Shown in pieces: positions 17,903-27,527 of a stretch of 64,000 bases of DNA. The notes beneath the pieces were generated by a model, which worked only from the letters and a program-made list of their open reading frames with translations, was not told the DNA's origin and made no database searches. Position 1 is the stretch's first letter. Every line of letters begins with the position of its first letter. The position numbers and the translations under genes are program-made. The DNA is from Candidatus Azobacteroides pseudotrichonymphae genomovar. CFP2 (GTDB lineage Bacteria; Bacteroidota; Bacteroidia; Bacteroidales; Azobacteroidaceae): contig NC_011565.1 in the NCBI RefSeq assembly GCF_000010645.1, positions 262,001 through 326,000 on the forward strand, written 5' to 3'.

Positions 17903-18445
17903 TTATTTTTTTAACAAAAAATTCTTAAGCGACTGGATAAAGTTATCCATATTGTCCATATACTCTAAAATCAATTTTTGTCTGGATTTATATACATATA
18001 ATAGCTGTTGTTCGTTCATTTTCAACAAAAATGGGTAATTAGAAAGATCTGTATTTGGTACAACTTTTACTTTTATTTCATTATCATTTGATATAACAGT
18101 GAACTTAGTAATTATTTCAACAGGCATAGTAACTTTATTAGGAACCCTAACTAATATTTGTTGCCACATTGGGGATGATTTAGTCGCAAAATCAAAATTA
18201 CAACGATATTTCCCAATAATTATACCTTCCTCTTTGTCTCTAAATTCCACAGCATTATTTGAATTTGCAAAGAATCCAACCGCCCAGTCATTCACTATTG
18301 TATACAGTTTATTAGCTGGTGTATTAGGAACTTCTATTGTTTTTTCTATGGTTAAATTACCTACTGGAATAAGCTCGTCTTCAATTTCAGTGCAACTACA
18401 TAGCGCAACCATACCAAACAGCAGGATCATCGATAATTTTTTCAT
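17903..18445 (-). CDS. DUF4468-like lipoprotein
   Basis: A 180-aa protein with a lipoprotein signal (MKKLSMILLFGMVALCSC; Cys at 16/18). The mature part starts TEIEDELIP and contains the TBP-like repeat pattern of DUF4468 (NKLYTIVNDWAVGFFANSNN, then VEFRDKEEGIIIGKYRC). This family of small periplasmic or outer-membrane proteins is common in Bacteroidetes and has no known function. The C-terminus is a helical tail (LILEYMDNMDNFIQSLKNF). It is one of the few fully intact genes of the island. Its neighbours on the minus strand are the broken lipoprotein downstream and a small membrane protein upstream. Confidence 0.65.
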   Translation of the reverse strand: MKKLSMILLFGMVALCSCTEIEDELIPVGNLTIEKTIEVPNTPANKLYTIVNDWAVGFFANSNNAVEFRDKEEGIIIGKYRCNFDFATKSSPMWQQILVRVPNKVTMPVEIITKFTVISNDNEIKVKVVPNTDLSNYPFLLKMNEQQLLYVYKSRQKLILEYMDNMDNFIQSLKNFLLKK

Positions 18446-18650
18446 GGTTTTTGATTTTTCAGCAAGTATACGGATTAATCACCAATTATCAATAATAAAA
18501 CCTTTTTCATACACAAATATATCATATCTATTTTCTCTCTATATAATCAATGACCGGTTCCGTGTTTGTCATATTCTGGTAGTAACATTGGTATTGGACA
18601 TAATATATGCTCATTCAAATATATCTCGTTCATATATATGTTGATAACAT

Positions 18651-18821
18651 TTAGCAAATAATTGTTGTGTGACCATCCCCTTGAAATCGACTTGTACATT
18701 CTTTCGCTTTAATCGTTTTTGTCCTTTTTCCAAGCCATACTAGAATAGCGCAGGTTGCAATCAATAATAATGCAATCAATCCAATTGTTACTAGAATCTC
18801 TTTATTTGTCAGTTTTCTCAT
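18651..18821 (-). CDS. Small single-pass membrane protein
   Basis: A 56-aa ORF with ATG start: a short polar N-terminus (MRKLTNKEIL), one strong membrane segment (VTIGLIALLLIATCAILVWL), and a basic cytoplasmic tail ending with a Cys. No family was recognised. Confidence 0.45.
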   Translation of the reverse strand: MRKLTNKEILVTIGLIALLLIATCAILVWLGKRTKTIKAKECTSRFQGDGHTTIIC

Positions 18822-19098
18822 ATCATTACTATATGCATTTTCATTATGTGCATTGAATGGATTTTTGTTTCTAACAATGCTTTTGATTTGTTAAAACACG
18901 ATTCCCTGATTTTTTTGCTTAAAAAAATATTTATTCTATGACCCATTAGAGATGATTCCAAGTAATTCCAAGTTCCGGCCGAAAACGGATCTTAGTTCAA
19001 AACGAACTAAGTTGACATTTTGTTAATTTACCCTTCGTATAATTTCGCCAAACATAAAAAAACTTCTATGTTAAATAGAAGCATAACTTATGCTAATT

Positions 19099-19122
19099 AT
19101 CAATCAATCAATCAATCAATCA
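19099..19122. repeat. Tetranucleotide repeat, six ATCA units
   Basis: Six perfect ATCA units between small minus-strand genes. Such repeats are slippage-prone, but no gene start lies close enough to suggest switching. Confidence 0.85.
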
Positions 19123-19205
19123 GCATTTTAGTCTTTAAATCGCATAGATTCGAGCAGAATGGAAAGAAAAATCAATAAAAGGCAGTTTTGACGATAGAAT
19201 AAATA

Positions 19206-19541
19206 TTAGTCATTCAATACAGCAATCTGAAACAAAATAAAAACAGCATAGACAAATAAAACAACAACCGTAACTCCAGTAACTCTTTTCAGAAACGTTA
19301 GTTCGGAGTATGCAATCAGTCCTTTTCTTTCCGCAAAAGGAAGGAAACGATAGATGCATTCAAGAACAAAAATTATAAAGACAACATGGAGAAAAGGGTG
19401 GATTTGATACCATCCGAAAAAGGTTTCTCCCTCAGCCCAACAATAAAGTTTTCTAAGCAGACAGATTAAGAAGGAGAAGAATAGAATAAAAAGGTGAAAA
19501 AAAACAGGCGGGTTCTTTAGGTAAGTAAGCATTTTTTTCAT
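19206..19541 (-). CDS. Small polytopic membrane protein
   Basis: A 111-aa protein with about three membrane segments (FHLFILFFSFLICLL; HPFLHVVFIIFVLECIY; VTGVTVVVLFVYAVFILFQ) and few charged residues. I chose the ATG at 19541 over the in-frame TTG three codons upstream. It follows two tiny ORFs (19555-19692 and 19692-19772) on the same strand with almost no spacing, so the three look like an operon. No family was recognised. Confidence 0.5.
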   Translation of the reverse strand: MKKMLTYLKNPPVFFHLFILFFSFLICLLRKLYCWAEGETFFGWYQIHPFLHVVFIIFVLECIYRFLPFAERKGLIAYSELTFLKRVTGVTVVVLFVYAVFILFQIAVLND

Positions 19542-19554
19542 AAAAATCAAGACT

Positions 19555-19692
19555 TTAATGAGCTACCCTACATAAAGCAGAAGTAGTGTTAATTTGCGTT
19601 TTTTCTATTATTCCAAATTCACCCGTACTTTTTTCTTCTGAGAAATTACGAAAAGCCAACACACTCCCGTAACTGATCCATTCTTTGTCCAT
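19555..19692 (-). CDS. Small hypothetical protein, coupled to the ORF before it
   Basis: A 45-aa soluble ORF (MDKEWISYGSVLAFRNFSEE at its start). Its ATG overlaps the stop of the upstream ORF in TAATG, the sign of translational coupling. It ends 13 bp before the start of the membrane protein gene. Confidence 0.4.
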   Translation of the reverse strand: MDKEWISYGSVLAFRNFSEEKSTGEFGIIEKTQINTTSALCRVAH

Positions 19693-19772
19693 TACACCTC
19701 TCTCTCGTAGAGAGCAAACACATTGTATTCAAAAAGTACTTCATGTATTCGTTTGCTGCTATAGAGATCCAT
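19692..19772 (-). CDS. Tiny hypothetical ORF, first of a three-gene chain
   Basis: A 26-aa ORF (MDLYSSKRIHEVLF at its start) whose stop is shared with the next ATG. The close packing is the only support. Confidence 0.3.
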   Translation of the reverse strand: MDLYSSKRIHEVLFEYNVFALYEREV

Positions 19773-20631
19773 AATCCACCCCTTTTTTAACAAAAGGTTT
19801 GCCCAGAAATGGACATTAACGATGATGACACTCCGATCTCAACTCTCTTCTTATGGGTGAAAAAAGAATTGAGAGGTTCCCCGTTTTTTCACTGCTTTAG
19901 CTCAAAATCCGTTTACTGCAAACAGAATACAGAATGGAGAACAATACCAAAAAAAATTAATTCTGTTCATTTCTCAAAAAATTAAAATTTATCGTATATC
20001 AATCCCCTTCACTTCGGACTATGGAAGCCAAATATTAGAACATAAAAAACTGCAAGCACAGTTGAACATAGAAAGGCAATATACTAACTATATTCTGAAT
20101 TGACAACAGTTACTTCCATTCCTCCAGATCTCAATTCATAATACCTTCGTATAATCATAGTTCTACTTCAGTTTAATCTTTGCATTGGTCTACCGAACAC
20201 AATGTTAACCACATTACGCGGTCAAAATATTCTCTTTCCTGCAGGGATATTGTCCATTATAGCAGTGGATATTGTCTCATGCTCGGCATCACTGTTACAT
20301 CTGGACAGGCTATTCTAATTTTACGCGCTAACTTCCCACTTTCATAGTAAGTAAAGTAGGTAGATAGAGAGCATAATGGTTCAGTTATCTTTTCATGATA
20401 AGTTAATCTTTATGTTTAACGTATCAGGCTGTTAATACGGAAAGCCATGTAATACATTTTTATTTCAAAGCCATTGCCATTTTTCTTACTCCCAAACTGG
20501 AGTAGGAACTACAACTTTTACCCGAAACAAATAATGAACAACAGGATTAAGGTTAATAGTTTTTTTGCTTCGTATTCAAAACCAACCATTATTTCGTGGT
20601 GTATACTCTAGTTTTGTCTCATTTCTTAACA

Positions 20632-20826
20632 TCACTTTCTGGATATCTTCGTGTAGATCTTATCCATCTTCTCCTGCAAGTCTTCCCTATAATGTCCAAG
20701 ATTTCTATGCAAATCCCACAGTCCATGTCTGTCTTCTCCTGTTTCTTTCATTTTCTCATGAACCGCCTCCAAGAAACTGGAAAACAGTTCTTGATAATTT
20801 AATTCAGTCATAGTAATAGTTCTCAT
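20632..20826 (-). CDS. Small charged helical protein
   Basis: A 64-aa ORF rich in Glu, His and Lys with no signal peptide (LFSSFLEAVHEKMKETGEDR, ending MDKIYTKISRK), probably helical throughout. Plus-strand frames over the same DNA are hydrophobic and look like its shadow. No family was recognised. Confidence 0.4.
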   Translation of the reverse strand: MRTITMTELNYQELFSSFLEAVHEKMKETGEDRHGLWDLHRNLGHYREDLQEKMDKIYTKISRK

Positions 20827-21165
20827 AAAAGTTTAAAGATAATCATTTTCTTATTCTACTGTATTTCACAATTAACATTAGGAATAATAGGCATAAGTCA
20901 AATGTCATAAATGCTTTAAGAAACTTATCACAAACTACTTTCTCCTTCTTTTATGAAAAATAATTTTGTGAAAAAAATCTCATACAGATTGCCTATATGC
21001 AAGAGTATTAGGACATAAAGACTTTCTACCGCACTGAAATGTTTTGTTATGATATACCATCTATATCCTGAGCAGACAACAAGGTATAATAGATCTGAAT
21101 ATCAAAGAAAGCATATTATGGAAAGCATGTATGATGTGTTTAGCCAATAAAAATTATTAATACCT

Positions 21166-21315
21166 ATGAAGCTTTTACGTAATCAGTACGGGATTGTTTA
21201 TAGACAAATTTTGGGAAAAGTATATGAAAAGTTTATGAGAATACTCAAATTCTACAAGATTAATAAGTGGATAAATAACTTGGAGAAAGATGGTTATTCC
21301 AATTATTCTATTTAG
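21166..21315 (+). CDS. Small basic hypothetical protein ending at TAG
   Basis: A 49-aa ORF with ATG start (MKLLRNQYGIVYRQILGKVY at its start, ending LEKDGYSNYSI), basic and aromatic. It ends with TAG; beyond the TAG the frame continues only five codons to TAA. No neighbour context. Confidence 0.3.
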   Translation: MKLLRNQYGIVYRQILGKVYEKFMRILKFYKINKWINNLEKDGYSNYSI

Positions 21316-21576
21316 GATTTATGTAGACTTCACTAATGAATTATTCTTACTCTTGAACTACCTAAATATCGTATTGCTTGGCTTTGGTTTTTCCTTAAAA
21401 AGGAAAAAATGTACGAGATCGGCTCGTGAAAATTTACTTTCAAAGCAAATGATGAAATTTATTTGTTTGGAGAGTAAAATTACTAGCACTATAAAGCTAA
21501 CACAAACTCCGTAATAGTGAATCAAATAAAAAATAGACACACTTTACTGTATCTCAACACTTAGCAAAAACAAAGG

Positions 21577-21804
21577 CTAATACCCCTGTTCTCTCTCCGC
21601 TGCAACTCTTACGGGAGTTTTTTTATCAAAAAAGCCGTATAAAACACAGGAGATACAAGGCAATCGCTCTCTATCGCTCCCAATGTCCCAATAAATAAAC
21701 AACCAAAAATCTTTTCCTACCGGTTGTAATGATAGTGTTTTTTTTACTTTCCCATCTTCAATTTTCCTAGCAATTTTCTTCATCTCTTTTAAACATCTAA
21801 ACAT
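21577..21804 (-). CDS. Small hypothetical protein
   Basis: A 75-aa frame with a mixed, soluble composition (MKKIARKIEDGKVKKTLS; KDFWLFIYWDIGSDRERLP). A start at the inner ATG (21783) is equally likely. No family was recognised. Confidence 0.33.
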   Translation of the reverse strand: MFRCLKEMKKIARKIEDGKVKKTLSLQPVGKDFWLFIYWDIGSDRERLPCISCVLYGFFDKKTPVRVAAEREQGY

Positions 21805-22434
21805 CCTTCTTCTGTTAGATTATTATTAATACCAGATATCCCATCATACATCCAACGATCTCCTCTATAAAATTATAGTTCCCCACTAATTTGCTGTTCA
21901 TTTTTATCAGCCATTACTACTCCATCATTCGGATAAAAAGTGTATTATAAATTAATATGGAGAGTTACCTGGATGGAGGTTAGTGTTTATTAAAAAACAA
22001 ACTTCATATAGGCAATCATGATAGTAATCACTTTTCAATCCGCAATTAACTTGGCAATTGCGATCAATGTCAAATTCCTTTTTTATTTTCCATATTCATT
22101 CGAAAAATATTATACAACGCTCTGTACTACTATTTTTTTTCACAAAGACACAGATGCCATTATAAATAGCAGAATCAGACAATAGAAAAGAAACAATGGC
22201 TTTTTTATATTAAAAAATTGTTAATTGTCCTTTCATTTACCCCCACAGAGTAGTCACAGAGAGAAATAAGAGAAACGCTCTCAATGCATCCATCTATAAT
22301 ATATTATAAATCATTCATTTAATTCTTCTTATGTATAATGTTTTCTTCCTCCTTCAAAGCTGCCAAGCCCCCTAAAGGGTTAGTTACATTCTTTTCGTAT
22401 TTGTCACAAATACTAGCTGTCATCAAAATCTATT

Positions 22435-22644
22435 CTAAGTTCCCCTTTTCTGACTTTCCTTAGTACTTTTCTTCTTTGTATCTGATATCCACACAAGCGT
22501 TATCTGTACAATACCTGCAATGGATGCTATACAAAGAATAAACCAGAGTGTTGTATGTCTTTCACTAACAGCTATATCAATCAGAAAGCCAAAACATCCC
22601 AATAGCCCAAGCAATATAATCAGTCTTCTAATCAGTCTCTTCAT
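22435..22644 (-). CDS. Small two-pass membrane protein
   Basis: A 69-aa protein with basic N-terminus (MKRLIRR), two membrane segments (LIILLGLLGCFGFLIDIAV; LWFILCIASIAGIVQITLVW) and a Lys-rich cytoplasmic tail. The frame extends upstream to ATG 22683 and a TTG at 22704. I chose 22644 because the membrane segment follows a basic start, as in most small membrane proteins. No family was recognised. Confidence 0.42.
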   Translation of the reverse strand: MKRLIRRLIILLGLLGCFGFLIDIAVSERHTTLWFILCIASIAGIVQITLVWISDTKKKSTKESQKRGT

Positions 22645-22704
22645 GGCGGATTTTACACGTAATGTAAATAAAAGAGCCGACATAATTACCAATTGTTCCT
22701 CCAA

Positions 22705-23325
22705 TTTAAATACTTTAAATACACCATTCTGTATTTCTCAAAGACCGACTGGATAACTCTTCCTTATATTTTTTCTCGAATTTATGATTCGATGTATAAC
22801 TCTATGAAAGTAATATTTTGTAGTAAACTGTACACTTCACTACATATTGTAATTATTTACAGCCTTTCCCTAAGTGTGAGGACCACACTTAAGTCAAATT
22901 TTACTACCAATTGCTACTTTTATAGATACATCTATATATAGAAATAGATTTTCTTTTCTTTTTGGTATATCGAAAAATTAGTAGTTGTTAGATTGGTAGT
23001 TGTTGTCCTTCATCATGAGAAGGAAATTGATAGAAGATAAGGTTATGGAAAAGGTTGATACCAGTACTATAGACTAACTTTCTCTAACTTCCAAAGAGGA
23101 TTTCACTTCCTATAAAAGAAACGCACTTGAGAAGTGTATTAAAATGCATTAAAACAATGCCGTTTATAATTGGGATACACACTTATTTTTTACCATTTAT
23201 AGTAGTAAATCTTAAGGAAAATAGAAATAATACCACAATATTTGTATTAAATTTGTATTGCTACTTGCAGGATGAATTTCGTAGGATGGACAGTAGCCTT
23301 TGTAAATATTTACAAATAAAAAATT
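22705..23325. other. Gene-poor stretch with a hairpin
   Basis: A dyad (TAAGTGTG/CACACTTA) lies near 22870-22893. At about 23015-23150 there is an ATG frame split by one TAA into 20- and 22-codon pieces, possibly a gene remnant. Nothing else was recognised. Confidence 0.35.
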
Positions 23326-23769
23326 GTGAAGATAGTTAAGTGTGCACTATTAGGATTGATATGCCTTACGCTTACGTCAGGGAAATATGGAAATATACCA
23401 ACAAATGGTCAAATCGGAATAGTAATAGTCAATTCAGAAGGGGAAACGATAGAACAGAGCGATATAGTCTATAGTATCGATAAGTATACTTATAGCACAG
23501 AAAATAATGGGGAGTTCGTTTTTCGTATTCCAGACATATATGTAACAAATAGTGAAAGTTATCAGGCAATAAAAAATTGGATAGAATGGGTAGAAGAAGA
23601 AAAAGGAATCGATGTATGTGAGAAGATCACAGAAGTTTCCAATAAAGAATATCCCGATATTGGTAGAGATGCCTGTTTCGTATTTAAGCAAGCTAATATA
23701 TCCATAGATAAAAACGGGTTATATGAAAGCATAGAAAAGAATATTAGAATATTAACTGTTATATTATGA
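23326..23769 (+). CDS. Hypothetical secreted protein
   Basis: A 147-aa protein starting at GTG, with a signal peptide (MKIVKCALLGLICLTLTSG) and a mature acidic domain. The domain starts like a small beta sandwich (GQIGIVIVNSEGETIEQSD; NGEFVFRIPDIYV), in the manner of carboxypeptidase-regulatory-like or Spy-like surface domains. It has two Cys (DVCEK, DACF) that could pair. It is among the best-preserved ORFs of the island. No family was assigned. Confidence 0.5.
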   Translation: MKIVKCALLGLICLTLTSGKYGNIPTNGQIGIVIVNSEGETIEQSDIVYSIDKYTYSTENNGEFVFRIPDIYVTNSESYQAIKNWIEWVEEEKGIDVCEKITEVSNKEYPDIGRDACFVFKQANISIDKNGLYESIEKNIRILTVIL

Positions 23770-23821
23770 GGATAATCTAGTATTCACATGTATTTGCATT
23801 ACACAAAACCAATTACGAAAT

Positions 23822-23999
23822 ATGAATATGAACAACAATAAGAACAAGATGAAAAAAGTCGTTGATTTGGGAGGAGAAAGAAGAAAGGCTTCCAACAGTT
23901 GATGATATGTTGGTGCAAACATATGGGAAGGAAATGGACACCAACAAGAGAGGCATTTTAATAGGAAAGCAGATGCTTACTATCAAAGTACTATTGTAG
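23822..23999 (+). pseudogene. Remnant resembling the N-terminus of an HTH-type antitoxin
   Basis: An ATG frame (MNMNNNKNKMKKVVD) loses phase at GATTTGG; shifted by one base it continues as WEEKEERLPTVDDMLVQTYG then KEMDTNKRG. A second shift reads NRKADAYYQSTIV. The pattern VDD-L-x3-YGK-x2-T-x2-R, then A-AYY, resembles the lead-in of XRE-type antitoxins that precede an HTH domain, here missing. Two one-base shifts in 180 bp mark it as dead. Family assignment is tentative. Confidence 0.3.
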
Positions 24000-24300
24000 T
24001 AATGGGTGTGTGAGGACGTGTGGAGATAAAGTCGGGACTAAAAAACAGAACGTGTTAGTTGTAGGAGAAAAATAAAACAGAAAAAAGTTTCAGCACTGTT
24101 TAGAAACATTACTATCTCTTCTCTCAGTTTGTTCCATAAGGATTTCCATTTATTGGCTAGTTGTTGTTTCCTTACACAGACAGAACATTTCCTACAGGGG
24201 ACACAAGTTTTATTTATTTGTTTTACCTTTATTTGTCGATATACAAAAAATGTTGGCTTGATTAGCTGTAAAGCTGGATTTTTTTTTGAAAAAATGCATT

Positions 24301-24690
24301 TCAGAAAGTATAAATATGAAAGACCTGTATGTTACAGTACATAAAAATCATATTCATTATTCTAATGAAAAAATTATTAACCCTTATTTTATTCTCTGTG
24401 ATTTGTTTCTGAGCTGTAGATAGAATCATTACATTGATATTTGGTGATGAAACGAAAGTTCCATTACTATCCATATCATATTGTCTCAAGGTTTCAAACT
24501 CAGTTTTTATCCAATGAAAACTGTGAAACATGATATCACCTCCATGATCCTGTAGATTGGAGTAGGTATCATTGGTGGATTGGTGAGTTGGGGCTGGGTA
24601 AGTGTGATTACCAGAAGTTGAAGAAAAAATAGAACTAGGGCTGGTAAAGGAGAATAAGATTAGAAACTTTATAGTCAGATATCTAGGCAA
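24301..24690 (-). CDS. Hypothetical exported protein (uncertain)
   Basis: A 129-codon frame with a signal-like start (IKFLILFSFTSPSSIFSSTS) and a polar body (FHWIKTEFETLRQYDMDSNG; SSPNINVMIL). The word FHWI recurs in the remnant at 48.3 kb, which supports coding on this strand. No family was recognised. Confidence 0.3.
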   Translation of the reverse strand: MPRYLTIKFLILFSFTSPSSIFSSTSGNHTYPAPTHQSTNDTYSNLQDHGGDIMFHSFHWIKTEFETLRQYDMDSNGTFVSSPNINVMILSTAQKQITENKIRVNNFFIRIMNMIFMYCNIQVFHIYTF

Positions 24691-25470
24691 AAAAGAGATA
24701 GATGTTCTAGTAAAAAAGGTCGTGGATTATCGTTTTCTCGCAAAAAAACAGATAAACTCCTGATATACGATATATTGTTTAGAACAATGAAACGATTTTT
24801 AACATTGATATTTTTATCCGTGTTTGTTATAGGATTATAAGCCCCCAAAGCATTGAATTATCTAATCATTAATTAATTCATAAACTGATTGAATAATAGA
24901 TGCAGCCGAAAGTAATTAGGGTGTCAAAAAGACGTACCTGCTAGAGAAAGTGATCCTTCTGTGATGGTTCTTTCCTGTTCCCACGTAACGTTTTTTCTTG
25001 TTCCTTACTACTCTAAGTGAATAAAGACTTCTGAAAATCAACGCAATTCGTTTGAAAATCAATAAAATTCAGTACCTTTGTAACCCAGTATAGTACATAC
25101 TGATTCGTGCAAAATCAAGACTTATAAATATGCTAGTAACAAGACTATATTAAGAAGACTTGTAAAACTTTCCGTGAAAAGGGCATTTCATTCGATGGAA
25201 TGAACAATTTTCCTAAGATCTTCCGTCGCATAAGTTCTCCTGAAAAACAATATGCTCTATTACAGAGTGTGCTTTGGGGTCATAACTCCTGCCTAAAAGT
25301 CGAATACTTAAAATCTACACAAATACACCCTCTATTCCATCTAATTTAAAGTGTGATGAATGGTTCTCTATCAGCAAGGGGGCTAGAAAGGTCTATGCAT
25401 TATGGAAAAAAGATTACTATAGCTGATGATTTTATGATATAAACAAAGAGTGAAAAACAAGGGTAAATAA
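24691..25470. other. Gene-poor stretch with signal-peptide stump and stop-riddled frames
   Basis: At 24787-24840 (plus) an 18-codon ORF is a bare signal peptide (MKRFLTLIFLSVFVIGL) ending in TAA. At about 25160-25350 (plus) a frame containing SPEKQYALLQSVLWGHN is open for some 55 codons without a start. Both are probably remnants. Confidence 0.35.
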
Positions 25471-25812
25471 GATCAACTATATATACGTTACGTAGGACCT
25501 GAAACTAATACATTACGATGGAAGGCCATATTTTATTATGTCAAAGGCATCTACTTTTATCAAAGTAGATATCCCATTTATCATCATCTATCAAATTGTG
25601 GAGTATATGAGGAGTGTTGGGATAGAGAATTATGCTTCAACTTCTCTTGTGGGGTCCTTTCAGCTCTCCATCATAATACCGGAGCAATAGTTGTTTCTGC
25701 ATTACTGGCTTCACTGAAGCTTTATGGATGGATTTACTGTTGGAATAGACGGTACGCCATTTGTCAGTGGATGAAAGGAAAGTTCAAACAAAAAAACAAA
25801 CATCTACTTTGA
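25471..25812 (+). pseudogene. 113-codon open frame without a start codon (gene remnant)
   Basis: Between TAA at 25468 and TGA at 25810 the frame is open but has no ATG until near its end. Sense segments include ETNTLRWKAIFYYVKGIYFY, CGVYEECWDRELC and ALLASLKLYGWIYCW. A second frame over the same DNA also has coding-like pieces (MDGFTVGIDGTPFVSG), so frameshifts are likely. A 9-bp hairpin (ATCTACTTT/AAAGTAGAT) lies at 25548-25569. No family was recognised. Confidence 0.3.
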
Positions 25813-25977
25813 GCCACCACAAAACTATGATTCAAACATGGGACTAATCATCGATTGATGTTCATTTCCGATATATGCCCATAGTATAGATTATAGGTGA
25901 TTTGAATAGTTATCTATTTTATTAGGATGTATCCACATTGTCTTCTTGTAGGCTATTCCTTTTATTTAAAATTCGAT

Positions 25978-26151
25978 TCACTTCCTTCTCATATTGTCAA
26001 TATTCGCTTTGAAAGCTTCATATTTCGTATCGTTATTGTCATATATTCGTTTGGAAAGCTCCATATGACTGAGCAATGGTATTGATGTTTTGTTGGAGAA
26101 AAGTGTTCCAAAAACTATAATAGAGAAGACTAATAGGATTTTGTATTTCAC
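25978..26151 (-). CDS. Small secreted or anchored protein, GTG start
   Basis: A 57-aa ORF: signal segment (MKYKILLVFSIIVFGTLFSN) followed by a short charged helix (MELSKRIYDNNDTKYEAFKA). The start is GTG, with no nearby ATG. Same size class as the other small peptides of this strand. Confidence 0.45.
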   Translation of the reverse strand: MKYKILLVFSIIVFGTLFSNKTSIPLLSHMELSKRIYDNNDTKYEAFKANIDNMRRK

Positions 26152-26336
26152 GTTAATATTTTTATTTATTGCAAGTAAAAGTATAACAAATTAAGATTTT
26201 AATTAATTGGACACTCCGAGTTAATAATACTGTTCATTAGGAGTTTCTCCGATATCTTTGGCTAATGCTTTTGTTTCTTATCAGCCGAGAAGATACCATT
26301 GCCTATCCATTGCCGATCTTATTCCTCTCCCGTATC

Positions 26337-26531
26337 CTAATCTTTTTTTAGATAGTTACATTTCTCTTTGATCTCTTTTAGGGTCTCCGTCATGAAATCG
26401 TGAAAATTTCTTGTTTTTTCTTTCCTTTCACGCAAGCTACTGGCAAAAGTTATTCGTATAAGTACAAGCATACATGAGATTGCACAGAAACAGCCAGCGA
26501 AGGTCACAGCAAAAATCTCTAAATGGTTCAT
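26337..26531 (-). CDS. Small single-pass membrane protein
   Basis: A 64-aa ORF with a membrane segment near the N-terminus (FAVTFAGCFCAISCMLVLI) and a charged cytoplasmic helix (RERKEKTRNFHDFMTETLK). No family was recognised. Confidence 0.45.
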   Translation of the reverse strand: MNHLEIFAVTFAGCFCAISCMLVLIRITFASSLRERKEKTRNFHDFMTETLKEIKEKCNYLKKD

Positions 26532-26578
26532 AGTAGTTTTAATGATTAATTTATTATTTATTCTCGATTGTAGTATGA

Positions 26579-26680
26579 TTATAAATTGAGGAGTTGTATA
26601 ATTTTGTAGTCGTGAGCCTTATTTTTTCCATTTATCTTCTCATTCATCAGTCTGAATTGCTCTGATCTGAGCTTGTTCAT
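26579..26680 (-). CDS. Tiny hypothetical ORF coupled to a remnant
   Basis: A 33-aa basic ORF (MNKLRSEQFRLMNEKINGK at its start). Its ATG overlaps the stop of the frame before it (TAATG). Confidence 0.3.
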   Translation of the reverse strand: MNKLRSEQFRLMNEKINGKNKAHDYKIIQLLNL

Positions 26681-26930
26681 TAGAAGATTAGCTTTGATAG
26701 TATTCTTTTAGCTACAATGCCCTTGTGTATGGCTTTCTCATTTGCTTTCAAAGTACCTTTGTATTTTTTGTAGGAATGTGCTTTATACGGTCCTGCTTTC
26801 CCTATAAGGAAAGCAGGACTGTTACCAGAAGGGGGTTCGATGTCCGCTCCGCAATGCTAAGAGATAGGAAGTCCTTCAGATTGATTTATTTTCCTTCTAA
26901 TAATTTCTGTTTTATCTCTTCAATATACAT
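26680..26930 (-). pseudogene. Frameshifted remnant of a small basic protein
   Basis: An ATG at 26930 starts MYIEEIKQKLLEGK, stops at TAA, and continues in the same frame as INLKDFLSLSIAERTS. The rest (NSPAFLIGKAGPYKAHSYKK, then LKANEKAIHKGIVAKRILSK) is in another frame and ends on the ATG of the next ORF. A 12-bp perfect hairpin (26790-26819) lies within. No family was recognised. Confidence 0.33.
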
Positions 26931-27017
26931 TGCAAGAAAACTTTCTTGACTATTTTTTTCGTCTCTCCGGTACTTTTCTATACGCTAGAAACTATATCGC
27001 CGGTGCTAATCCTTGTG

Positions 27018-27308
27018 TTACTTTGTTTTTGCATAATGAATTGTTGCGATGCTACAGATAATAGTTAGTAGACCTAGTCCCCACAGAGTCCAATTCAGTT
27101 TTATGGCATCTTTGGCAGATTCAATATCACAGTGTATACTGTTCAGTTCTTTATAGATCAAAGCTAGAGTGGCTTGAGAATCTTGCGAATTATCTTTTAC
27201 AAGACTTTTTTCTGTAGCGTTCATCTGATCAGGGGAGGATGAACTAACGGATGGAAAAGTTGCTTCCATACCTAGAATGAGCGATAGCAACAAAAAGATT
27301 TTCTTCAT
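27018..27308 (-). CDS. Small exported protein with C-terminal membrane anchor
   Basis: A 96-aa protein: signal peptide (MKKIFLLLSLILGMEATF), Ser/Asp-rich middle (SVSSSSPDQMNATEKS), a short helix, and a C-terminal membrane segment (WTLWGLGLLTIICSIATI) with the basic tail HYAKTK. The topology suggests a small periplasmic protein anchored at its C-terminus, as in phage-shock or holin-spanin-like pairs, but no family was recognised. A 15-bp tandem duplication lies 32 bp upstream of its ATG. Confidence 0.5.
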   Translation of the reverse strand: MKKIFLLLSLILGMEATFPSVSSSSPDQMNATEKSLVKDNSQDSQATLALIYKELNSIHCDIESAKDAIKLNWTLWGLGLLTIICSIATIHYAKTK

Positions 27309-27339
27309 TTATACTTAAGATTTAATTATAGTGGAATAG

Positions 27340-27369
27340 CTATTTATCTAAAAACTATTTATCTAAAAA
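27340..27369. repeat. Tandem 15-bp duplication upstream of a small exported-protein gene
   Basis: The unit CTATTTATCTAAAAA occurs twice head to tail, starting 32 bp before the ATG at 27308. It could change promoter or leader spacing. Confidence 0.8.
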
Positions 27370-27527
27370 AAACAAGAAGAACAGAAAAGAGTTTGCTGAC
27401 TTTCCTGCGAACGAAACGAAAAGATAAAATATTATCTCATTAAAATGTTTGCATGGAGATGATAAAAATACTTGCATTGTATTGAGGGATAGAACAATGC
27501 AATATTCAGATCACCTTGATAAGTTTT

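Noticed and set aside
20565..20813. Two overlapping plus-strand frames
   Set aside because: They run opposite a minus-strand frame (20632-20826) with much better composition.
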